In this document: in pieces, positions 48,818 through 56,185 of the stretch | How positions within the stretch are numbered: the first letter of the stretch is position 1 | Layout of the letters: each line of letters opens with the position of its first letter | DNA from: Betaproteobacteria bacterium | Lineage (GTDB): Bacteria; Pseudomonadota; Gammaproteobacteria; Burkholderiales; Casimicrobiaceae | Length of the DNA stretch: 64,000 nucleotides | Reading direction: 5' to 3' | Assembly: GCA_016717855.1 (NCBI GenBank) | Contig: JADKEV010000019.1 | Coordinates: 1-64,000, forward strand | The notes under the pieces: generated by a model | Seen by the model: the letters and a program-made list of their open reading frames with translations, nothing else | What the model was told of the DNA's origin: nothing | Databases searched by the model: none | Program-made: the position numbers and the translations under genes

Positions 48818-49840
48818 ATGATGCCCACATCGCCGCAGCCTGACGCCGCTGACCTGGCGCGGGGCCGGCGCGCCTTCCTCGGCGCGGTGGGTGGTGCGAT
48901 CGCCGCCGCGTCGTGCCCGGCCTTCGCGCAGCAGCAATCGCCGGTGCCGCACCGGATCGGCTTCCTCGGGTCGGAGTCCGCTTCCAACCAGGCGAAGCGG
49001 TTGGAGGCGTTCAGGGTCGGGCTGCGCGAGCTCGGCTACGCGGAAGGCAGGAACATCGCCATCGAAGTCCGTTGGGCAGAGGGCGAGTACGATCGGCTGC
49101 CGGCATTGGCCACCGAACTGGCGGGCCTCAAGCTTGGTGCGATCGTCGTCTCCGGAACCAAGGCGACGCTGGCAATGAAGCGCGCGACCACGACCATTCC
49201 CATCGTGATGGGATCGACCGGCGACCCCGTCGGGCTAGGCCTCTTGAGCAATCTTGCACGGCCGGGGGGGAACATCACGGGATCGACTTCCTTCAGCTCG
49301 GAATTCGCGGCGAAGCGGCTGGAACTGCTCAAGGAAGCGATGCCGCGCATTTCCCAGGCGGCGTACCTAGTCAATCCGGCCTATCCCCCGGCGGCGCCCC
49401 TGAGGGCGATGGAGCCGGTAGCCAGGGTCCTGAAGCTGGCGCTGCGACAATTCGAGGCACGCGGACCCGGTGAGTTCGACGGCGCTTTCGCGGCGATGGC
49501 GCAAAGACACGTCGATGCTCTGGTGGTTCAGGGCGACACGCTCTTTTCCGTCAACGCCAAGGCGATCGCGGCCCTTGCGCTAAAGCACCGGCTACCCTCG
49601 GCCGGAGTCGTCGAGTTCGCGAAGAGTGGTGGCCTGATCGGCAACGGACCGGACCAGCTCGACGCATATCGACGGGCAGCGACATTCGTGGACAAGATAC
49701 TGAAGGGCGCCAAACCTGGCGACTTGCCCATCGAAAGGGCGACAAAATTCCACCTGGCGATCAATCTCGGGACGGCGAAGGCGCTGGGCCTGGCCATTCC
49801 GCAGACTCTGCTGCTGCGCGCTGACGAGGTGATCCAATGA
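48818..49840 (+). CDS. ABC-type substrate-binding protein, PF04392 family (first of pair)
   Basis: The 340-residue protein starts with an Arg-Arg signal region (RGRRAFLGAVGGAIAAASC, possibly Tat or lipoprotein-like) and continues IGFLGSESAS, LRELGYAEGRNIAIEVRWAEG, PIVMGSTGDPVGLGLLSNLARPGGNITGST, the standard pattern of ABC_sub_bind (PF04392) proteins, ending LLLRADEVIQ. No permease or ATPase gene accompanies it. ATG at 48818 is preferred over a TTG at 48743. Its stop overlaps the next ATG (ATGA). The context (histidine kinase and receivers downstream) suggests a sensory rather than transport role. Confidence 0.88.
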   Translation: MMPTSPQPDAADLARGRRAFLGAVGGAIAAASCPAFAQQQSPVPHRIGFLGSESASNQAKRLEAFRVGLRELGYAEGRNIAIEVRWAEGEYDRLPALATELAGLKLGAIVVSGTKATLAMKRATTTIPIVMGSTGDPVGLGLLSNLARPGGNITGSTSFSSEFAAKRLELLKEAMPRISQAAYLVNPAYPPAAPLRAMEPVARVLKLALRQFEARGPGEFDGAFAAMAQRHVDALVVQGDTLFSVNAKAIAALALKHRLPSAGVVEFAKSGGLIGNGPDQLDAYRRAATFVDKILKGAKPGDLPIERATKFHLAINLGTAKALGLAIPQTLLLRADEVIQ

Positions 49841-50805
49841 CGAACCGCCGCAATTTCCTCGCCGCCATCACGGCGCTCGCAGCGACCTCCGGCGCGCGCG
49901 CGCAGGCGCCCGCCGGGCCGCGCATCGGTTGGATTTCCTACAGTGCGCCGGGCCCTGCGCTGGATGCATTCCAGGAAGGCATGCGCGCCCTCGGCTATGC
50001 GGGCAGAAGCGCGGCCACTATCGAGGTGCGCGTGATCGAGCCCAATCCGGAGCGCGTGCGGGCGGTCCTCGAGGAACTGCAAAAGCTGCCTGTCGCGCTG
50101 ATCATATGCCAGGCGGCCATCGCGCCGGTTGCCCATCGCCTCAATGCCGGTCGCATTCCGCTGGTGTGCGCCTTCAGCGGCGATCCGGTGGTGGCCGGCA
50201 TGGTGGAGAGTTTCGGCCGGCCGGGCGGCAACAGCACCGGCATGTCGTTCCTTTCGCTGGAACTGGTCGGCAAGAGGCTCGAAGTGATGAAAGAGATCGC
50301 GCCTTCGGTGCGCCGCGTGGCGATCCTCGCCAATCCACAGCATCCGGGCGAAAAGGCGGAGCTCAAGGCGTCGCTCGACGCCGCCGGGCGCATGGGCGTG
50401 CAAACATCGTATATCCAGATCCTGCCCGGCGAGAAACCGGACGCCGCGTTCGAGCGCATCCGGCAGGAGCGCGTCCAGGGCATCATCGTATTCCAGGATG
50501 CCGGAATGGTGGCGCGGGGCGCGCGGATCGCGGAGTTCGCGCTGCGGGAGCGCCTGCTCGCCATTTCCGGCTGGGCGTTGTTCGCGCAATCGGGTTTCCT
50601 CGCCACCTACGGCCCCAACCTGAATGATGCCTACCGGCGTCTCGCCACCTATGTGGATCGGCTGTTGAAGGGAGCGCGCGCGGACAGCCTGCCGGTCGAG
50701 CTGCCCACGCGCTTCGAACTCGTCGTCAACATGAAGACGGCGAAGGCTTTGGGCATCGCGATGCCGCAGTCGGTTCTGCTGCGCGCCGACGAGGTGATCG
50801 AATGA
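49837..50805 (+). CDS. ABC-type substrate-binding protein, PF04392 family (second of pair)
   Basis: The 322-residue protein is a diverged tandem paralog: signal MTNRRNFLAAITALAATSGARA, then RIGWISYSAPG, VCAFSGDPVVAGMVESFGRPGGNSTG, GKRLEVMKEIAPSVRRVAILANP and the end VLLRADEVIE. Both neighbours are joined by ATGA overlaps (49837-49840 and 50802-50805). Again no transporter partner. It differs enough from the first copy to bind a different ligand, or the same ligand with another affinity. Confidence 0.88.
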   Translation: MTNRRNFLAAITALAATSGARAQAPAGPRIGWISYSAPGPALDAFQEGMRALGYAGRSAATIEVRVIEPNPERVRAVLEELQKLPVALIICQAAIAPVAHRLNAGRIPLVCAFSGDPVVAGMVESFGRPGGNSTGMSFLSLELVGKRLEVMKEIAPSVRRVAILANPQHPGEKAELKASLDAAGRMGVQTSYIQILPGEKPDAAFERIRQERVQGIIVFQDAGMVARGARIAEFALRERLLAISGWALFAQSGFLATYGPNLNDAYRRLATYVDRLLKGARADSLPVELPTRFELVVNMKTAKALGIAMPQSVLLRADEVIE

Positions 50806-50858
50806 TCAACCGGCGGACATTCGTCGTTGCGCTGCGCGCCGACGAGGTGATTCGATGA
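50802..50858 (+). pseudogene. 18-codon relic of a third PF04392 gene
   Basis: The tiny frame encodes MINRRTFVVALRADEVIR. Its first eight residues equal a PF04392 signal start (compare MTNRRNFLA) and its last nine equal the family end LRADEVIE/Q. The middle of about 300 codons is gone. Both junctions keep the ATGA overlap, to the gene before (50802-50805) and to the kinase after (50855-50858). The DNA GCTGCGCGCCGACGAGGTGA is shared with the end of the preceding gene (50779-50798), as expected for recombination between tandem copies. Confidence 0.75.
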
Positions 50859-53752
50859 TCGATGGCGGGAGCATGCCGGAAACCGCCCCCGCGCCGCGGC
50901 GCGGCAACCGCGGCCGGCTGTTCCGCAAGTATCTGATCCTGATCCTGTCGTTGGTGATGATCGCGCTGGTTGCCTCCAGCGCGATCAGCATCTACTTCAC
51001 CTACCAGGAGACGAAGTCCTCGCTGGCCAGCCTGCAGCACGAAAAAGCCATCGGCGCCTCGTCCCGGATCGAGCAGTACATACGCCAGGTGGAGCAGCAG
51101 CTGGCATACGCGGCGCTGCCGCAGCTCGACGCGAACGACGTGGAGCTGCGCCGCATCGAGTTCCTCAAGCTGCTGCGCCAGGCCCCCGAAGTCACCGACA
51201 TCGCCCAGCTTGACGCGCAGGGCAGGGAGCAGATCGCGGTCTCCCGCCTGGGCATGGACAACGTCGGCTCGGGCAAGGACCGTTCGGACGAGCCGGCGTT
51301 TCAGGGCGCGAAGCGGGGACAGCCATGGTTCGGCCCGGTGTATTTCCGCAAGGAGACCGAGCCGTACATGACGGTGGCGATCCGCTCGAACGACAAGGGG
51401 CCGGTCACCATCGCGGAAGTCAATCTCAAGTTCATCTGGGAAGTCGTGTCGCGGATCAAGATCGGCGACCGTGGCAAGGCCTACGTCCTCGACGGCGGCG
51501 GTTTCCTGATCGCCGATCCGGACATCGGCCTGGTGCTGCGCAAGACCAACCTGGCGCAGCTGCCGCACGTGAAGGTCGCCCTCATGGCCGCGTCCGCGGA
51601 CGACTTCGAGCCGGCGATGGTGTCCTCCGACTTGGCCGGGACGGCGGTGCTCGCCTCGGCGGCGCCGATTGCGCCACTCTCCTGGTACGTGATCGTCGAG
51701 CAGCCGGTCGCGGAGGTCTACGAAAAGCTCAACGCCTCGATCGTGCGCACGGTGCTGCTGATCCTCGGCGGCATGGTCCTTTCGGCGTTCGGCGCGCTGG
51801 CGCTGGCGCGGGGCATGGTGCGCCCGATCCGCATCCTGGAGGAAGGCGCCCAGCGCATCGGCGCGGGCGAACTCGACCAGAAGATCGAGATTCACACCGG
51901 CGACGAGCTGGAGGCGCTGGCCAACCGGTTCAACCACATGTCATCGCAGTTGCGCGAGTCGTACGCCGGCCTCGAGCGCAAGGTCGACGAACGGACGAGC
52001 GAACTGAAGGACTCCCTCGGGCAGCAAACGGCGATCAGCGAAATCCTGCGCGTGATTTCCGGTTCGCCGGGCGACGTCCGGCCGGTGCTCGATGCCGTGG
52101 CCGAGCGCGCGCTGAAACTGTGCGATGCGGTGCAGTCGACGATTGTGCTGGTCGACGGCGACGTGCTTCGTTTCGGCACCGGATTTGGCAGCACGCCAAC
52201 CTTGGACGAGGACGAGACCATGGCGCTGTCGCGTGGTTCGGTTACCGGTCGCGCTGTCGTTGACCGGGAGGTCATTCACATGGAGGACCTCGCCACCGCC
52301 CCGGCAAACGAATTTCCGCTTGGGCTCGAACTGCAACGGCGCATCGGCCACCGCGCGATCCTTGCAGTGCCGCTGATGCGTGAGGACCGCGCGATCGGCG
52401 CAATAGTTCTCTGGCGCATGGAGGCGCGCCGCTTCAGCGACAAGCAGATCGAGCTGGTGAAGACCTTTGCGGATCAGGCGGCCATCGCGATCGAGAACGT
52501 GCGCCTGTTCAACGAAACGAAAGAGGCGCTCGAACAGCAGACCGCGGTGGCGCAAATCCTGCGCGTGATCTCCAGCTCGCCGACCGACGTCAAACCCGTG
52601 CTGGACACCATCGCCAAATGCGCGGTGCACTTGTGCGACGCCGCGGCGGCGTCGATCTACCTGACCGACGGGGACGTGCTGCGCCACGTCGCCTCGGAAG
52701 GCGCCACGGGGGACGAAACGGAAGCCCTGGAAGCGCTGCCGATCAACCGCGACTCGACCTCCGGACGCGCGGTGCTCGAACGCAGGTCGATTCATGTCCA
52801 CGACATCATGGCCGAGGCCGGCGAGTATCCGCTCGGCGCGGAATTGTCGCGGCGCTTCGGCAACCGGACGATGCTGATCACGCCGTTGTACCGCGAGGGA
52901 CAGCCGTTCGGGACGATCCTGCTGCGGCGAAAGGAGGTGCGGCCATTCAGCGAGCGCGAGATCGCGCTGCTCAAGACCTTCGGCGACCAGGCGGCGATCG
53001 CGGTCGAGAACGTGCGCCTGTTCAACGAGATCCAGGACAAGAGCCAGCAGCTGGAACTCGCGAACCGCCACAAGTCGGAGTTCCTCGCCAACATGTCGCA
53101 CGAGCTCAGGACGCCGCTGAACGCGATCATCGGCTTCTCCGAAGTGCTGCGCGAGCGGCTCTTCGGCGAGCTCAACGAGAAGCAGGACGACTACCTGAAG
53201 GACATCTTCGACTCGGGGAAGCACCTGCTCGGGCTGATCAACGACATCCTCGACCTGTCCAAGGTCGAGGCCGGCCGGATGGAACTGGAGCCCTCGACAT
53301 TCGAACTTGCCGACGCCGTGTCCAACGCGATCACCCTGGTGCGCGAGCGCGCGCAGCGCCACGGCATCGCGCTGGGACAGCAGATCGACCCGAACCTGGC
53401 CGAGATCACCGCCGACGAGCGCAAGTTCAAGCAGATCCTGCTCAACCTGCTCTCGAACGCGGTCAAGTTCACGCCGGATGGCGGGCGGATCGACGTCGCC
53501 GCGCGCCGCGAGGCGAACGACATCGTGGTCGCGGTGCACGACACCGGGATCGGCATCGCGCCGGAGGACCAGGCGGCGGTGTTCGAGGAGTTCCGCCAGG
53601 TCGGCCGCAGCTACACCAACAAGCAGGAGGGCACCGGCCTCGGCCTCGCGCTCACCCGGCGCTTTGTCGAGCTGCACGGCGGTCGCATCTGGCTCGAGAG
53701 CGAACCCGGCCGCGGTTCCACTTTCACCTTCACCATTCCGGTAGAACCATGA
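50855..53752 (+). CDS. Membrane sensor histidine kinase (Cache-HAMP-GAF-GAF-HisKA-HATPase)
   Basis: The 965-residue kinase has helix 1 (YLILILSLVMIALVASSAIS, about 26-48), a periplasmic double-Cache region to about 290 with AYVLDGGGFLIADPDIG, helix 2 (VLLILGGMVLSAFGALALA), HAMP, and two GAF domains about 170 residues apart, each introduced by EILRVISGSPGDVRPVLD or QILRVISSSPTDVKPVLD, which shows internal duplication. The H-box is FLANMSHELRTPLNAIIGF with phosphoacceptor His749; ATPase boxes are NLLSNAVKFT, DTGIGI and GTGLGLAL. It should autophosphorylate on a periplasmic or GAF-borne signal and pass phosphate to the receiver encoded next (ATGA overlap at 53749-53752). Preceding genes encode binding proteins that may present ligands to the Cache region. 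Confidence 0.93.
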   Translation: MIDGGSMPETAPAPRRGNRGRLFRKYLILILSLVMIALVASSAISIYFTYQETKSSLASLQHEKAIGASSRIEQYIRQVEQQLAYAALPQLDANDVELRRIEFLKLLRQAPEVTDIAQLDAQGREQIAVSRLGMDNVGSGKDRSDEPAFQGAKRGQPWFGPVYFRKETEPYMTVAIRSNDKGPVTIAEVNLKFIWEVVSRIKIGDRGKAYVLDGGGFLIADPDIGLVLRKTNLAQLPHVKVALMAASADDFEPAMVSSDLAGTAVLASAAPIAPLSWYVIVEQPVAEVYEKLNASIVRTVLLILGGMVLSAFGALALARGMVRPIRILEEGAQRIGAGELDQKIEIHTGDELEALANRFNHMSSQLRESYAGLERKVDERTSELKDSLGQQTAISEILRVISGSPGDVRPVLDAVAERALKLCDAVQSTIVLVDGDVLRFGTGFGSTPTLDEDETMALSRGSVTGRAVVDREVIHMEDLATAPANEFPLGLELQRRIGHRAILAVPLMREDRAIGAIVLWRMEARRFSDKQIELVKTFADQAAIAIENVRLFNETKEALEQQTAVAQILRVISSSPTDVKPVLDTIAKCAVHLCDAAAASIYLTDGDVLRHVASEGATGDETEALEALPINRDSTSGRAVLERRSIHVHDIMAEAGEYPLGAELSRRFGNRTMLITPLYREGQPFGTILLRRKEVRPFSEREIALLKTFGDQAAIAVENVRLFNEIQDKSQQLELANRHKSEFLANMSHELRTPLNAIIGFSEVLRERLFGELNEKQDDYLKDIFDSGKHLLGLINDILDLSKVEAGRMELEPSTFELADAVSNAITLVRERAQRHGIALGQQIDPNLAEITADERKFKQILLNLLSNAVKFTPDGGRIDVAARREANDIVVAVHDTGIGIAPEDQAAVFEEFRQVGRSYTNKQEGTGLGLALTRRFVELHGGRIWLESEPGRGSTFTFTIPVEP

Positions 53753-54123
53753 GCGTGATCCTGATCATCGAAGACAACGAACGCAACCTGAAGCTCGTGC
53801 GCGACCTGCTGCAGGTCAAGGGCTATGCGACGCTCGAGGCCGTGACCGGCGAAGAAGGCGTCAGGCTCGCCATCGAGCACAAGCCGGACCTCGTGCTGAT
53901 GGACATCCAGCTGCCGGGCATCAGCGGCATCGACGCGCTGCGCATCCTGCGGGCGAACCCGGACACGGCCGCGATTCCGGTGATCGCGGTGACCGCGTCG
54001 GTCATGCAGCAGGACCGCAAGATGATCACCGAGGCGGGGTTCGACGCGTACGTCGGCAAGCCGATCAGCATGAAGGAGTTCCTCGACGCGGTGAAGAACG
54101 CGCTGGAGGGCCGGAAATCATGA
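53749..54123 (+). CDS. Single-domain response regulator (DivK/CheY-like)
   Basis: The 124-residue protein is a bare receiver: acidic pair in IIEDNERN, phosphoacceptor Asp52 in LVLMDIQLPG, the Thr/Ser switch in VIAVTASVM and Lys in YVGKPIS. With no output domain it probably works as a phosphotransfer or docking element between the kinase and the next protein, as DivK does. It overlaps both neighbours by four bases. Confidence 0.93.
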   Translation: MSVILIIEDNERNLKLVRDLLQVKGYATLEAVTGEEGVRLAIEHKPDLVLMDIQLPGISGIDALRILRANPDTAAIPVIAVTASVMQQDRKMITEAGFDAYVGKPISMKEFLDAVKNALEGRKS

Positions 54124-55235
54124 CTGCGCCAGCCAAGGTGATGGTGGTCGACGACACGCCGCGCAACGTCAAGCTGCTCGCCGACCTGCTCGAGGCGAAG
54201 GGCTATGCGGTCGCGACCGCGGCGACGGGCGAGGAGGCGCTGGCCAAGATGGGCGCCGAGAATCCGGACCTGGTGCTGCTCGACGTCATGATGCCCGGAC
54301 TCTCCGGCTACGAGGTCTGCGCCCGCATCCGCGCCGATCCGCACACCGCGCTGCTGCCCGTCGTGATGGTGACCTCGCTCGATCCGCAGCAGGAGCGCGT
54401 CAAGGGCATCGAAGCCGGCGCGGACGATTTCCTGTCCAAGCCGATCAACCAGCCCGAACTGTTCGCGCGGGTGCGCTCGCTGCTGCGGGTCAAGGCGCTG
54501 CAGGATGAAGTCAGGCAGCAGGCCGCCGCGCTCAAGGAATGGAACGTCAAGCTCGAGCAGCGCGTGGACGAACAGCTCGCGCAACTCGACCGGATGTCGC
54601 AGTTGAAGCGCTTCTTCTCGCCCGCGGTGGCCGACGCCATCATGACCGCCGGGGGCAAGTCCATCCTCGACCCGCACCGGCGGGAGATCAGCTACGTGTT
54701 CGCGGACCTGCGCGGGTTCACGGCGTTCACCGACAGCGCCGAGCCGGAAGAGGTGCAGGCGGTGCTGCGCGACTACCAGCAGGCGATGGGCGCCGTCGTG
54801 ACCGAGTACGAGGGCACGCTCGATCGCTTCGCCGGCGATGGGATCCTGATCTTCTTCAACGACCCGCTGCCGATTGCCGAGCCGGGAAAACGGGCCGCGA
54901 CCATGGCGCTGAAGATGCAAGCCGGGTTCGTGCCGTTGCGGGAGCGCTGGCTGAAGGTCGGCTACGAGCTGGCGCTGGGCATCGGCATCGCACAGGGCTT
55001 CGCGACGCTGGGCGCGTTCGGCTTCGAAGGCCGGCTGGACTACTCGGCGATCGGCAGCGTCGTCAACCTCGCCTCGCGGCTGTCCGACGAAGCGCTCGGC
55101 GGGCAGATCATCATAGACCGGCGCACCCGCGCCGCGCTGGGCGACGCGGCGGAGGTCGACAACGTGGGACCACTCGCGCTCAAGGGGTATGCCCAGCCGG
55201 TGCCGGCGTTCCTGCTCAAGGGCATGGCCGCGTAG
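54120..55235 (+). CDS. Receiver-adenylate/guanylate cyclase response regulator
   Basis: The 371-residue protein joins a receiver (Asp55 in LVLLDVMMPG, Lys in FLSKPIN), a coiled-coil linker (about residues 122-165, LKEWNVKLEQRVDEQLAQLDRMSQL) and a class III nucleotidyl cyclase domain. The two metal-binding aspartates are Asp196 (VFADLRGFTAF) and Asp240 (RFAGDGILIFF), and the transition-state Asn-Arg pair is in GSVVNLASRL, so it should be active, as a dimer. It is the last gene of the overlapping chain and makes cAMP or cGMP the likely output of the kinase. Confidence 0.93.
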   Translation: MTAPAKVMVVDDTPRNVKLLADLLEAKGYAVATAATGEEALAKMGAENPDLVLLDVMMPGLSGYEVCARIRADPHTALLPVVMVTSLDPQQERVKGIEAGADDFLSKPINQPELFARVRSLLRVKALQDEVRQQAAALKEWNVKLEQRVDEQLAQLDRMSQLKRFFSPAVADAIMTAGGKSILDPHRREISYVFADLRGFTAFTDSAEPEEVQAVLRDYQQAMGAVVTEYEGTLDRFAGDGILIFFNDPLPIAEPGKRAATMALKMQAGFVPLRERWLKVGYELALGIGIAQGFATLGAFGFEGRLDYSAIGSVVNLASRLSDEALGGQIIIDRRTRAALGDAAEVDNVGPLALKGYAQPVPAFLLKGMAA

Positions 55236-55241
55236 CCGGCT

Positions 55242-55892
55242 TCAGCTGCCCGGCTGGTCGTTTCTCCAGTGCGCCCGGTCGCCGATCACGTCCACCTGCC
55301 AGCGGCGGGCCGCCGGAAAATAGCGGAAGCGCGAAAAAGAGCCATTCTCCAGCCGGAAGCGCGTGCCCGGCGAATCCGCCGGCGGGGCGATCCCCAGGAT
55401 GGCATACAGGACCATGTTCAGGATGGCGCCATGCGAGGCCACCAGGTAGCGCGCCGGGGGCCGCCGCAGTATTGAATCGAGGGCTTGGCAGCCGCGCGCA
55501 TACAGGTCCTGGTCGCTCTCGCCGGATCCCGCGATCGCGTCGTCCGGACCGGCCAGTTCGGGCTCGGGGAAGTGCTGCTGTATTTCGTCCCAGGTCATGC
55601 CGGAGCGGTTGCCGACGTCCCGTTCCAGCCACAGTGGATCGGGTTCCGGGTGCGCCAGCCCCAGCGCCGCGGCGATGATCCGGCCGGTTTCGAGCGCGCG
55701 GCTCAACGGGCTGGCGATGACGTGGTCGAACGTGATGGCCTCGGACCGGAAGCGTTGGGCCAGCGCCAGCGCCTGGGCGCGTCCGCGGTCGGAGAGCGGA
55801 TAGTCGGCATGCCCCTGCATGCGGTTCTCGGCGTTGCCGACCGACTCGCCATGCCGGACCAGGGTGATGCGGTATACAGGATTGTCAGGCAT
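55242..55892 (-). CDS. Histidine phosphatase (phosphoglycerate mutase-like)
   Basis: The 216-residue protein starts MPDNPVYRITLVRHGESVGN, with the phosphorylated His in RHGES (His14), the conserved Arg in ASPLSRALETGRII, the Glu in LERDVGNRSG and the second His in YLVASHGAILNMV. Members dephosphorylate sugar phosphates, nucleotides or other small metabolites. Its 3' end nearly touches the 3' end of the cyclase gene (convergent, 6 bp apart). The ATG at 55892 fits the family start; longer reading would add 24 unrelated residues. Confidence 0.87.
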   Translation of the reverse strand: MPDNPVYRITLVRHGESVGNAENRMQGHADYPLSDRGRAQALALAQRFRSEAITFDHVIASPLSRALETGRIIAAALGLAHPEPDPLWLERDVGNRSGMTWDEIQQHFPEPELAGPDDAIAGSGESDQDLYARGCQALDSILRRPPARYLVASHGAILNMVLYAILGIAPPADSPGTRFRLENGSFSRFRYFPAARRWQVDVIGDRAHWRNDQPGS

Positions 55893-56107
55893 TTTCTTCC
55901 GGCTTCTTCTTCGGTTCGCAGGCAGGTCGGCCATGCATCTGCCGGGGAATGTATCGCACAGCACGGCCGATCGCGCGCGACGGCATCATGATAACTCCCT
56001 CCGCGGGCAGCATGATCAGCGGCACACCGCTCCAGCCGCGCGCTGTCTCGCCGCATTTACCGGCACGACCGGCGGGCATCGCGAATTGACGCGACGGGGC
56101 CATCGAT

Positions 56108-56137
56108 TTGGCCCGTCCGCGGATTTTCGGGTACAGT
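56108..56137 (+). promoter_or_regulatory. Possible promoter of the cyclase-TPR gene
   Basis: TTGGCC at 56108-56113 and TACAGT at 56132-56137 are 18 bases apart, about 50 bp before the ATG. The match is moderate. Confidence 0.35.
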
Positions 56138-56185
56138 CCCTGCCTCCCCCACACGGTGGCGCAAACGCAAGGCTCTACCTCAACC

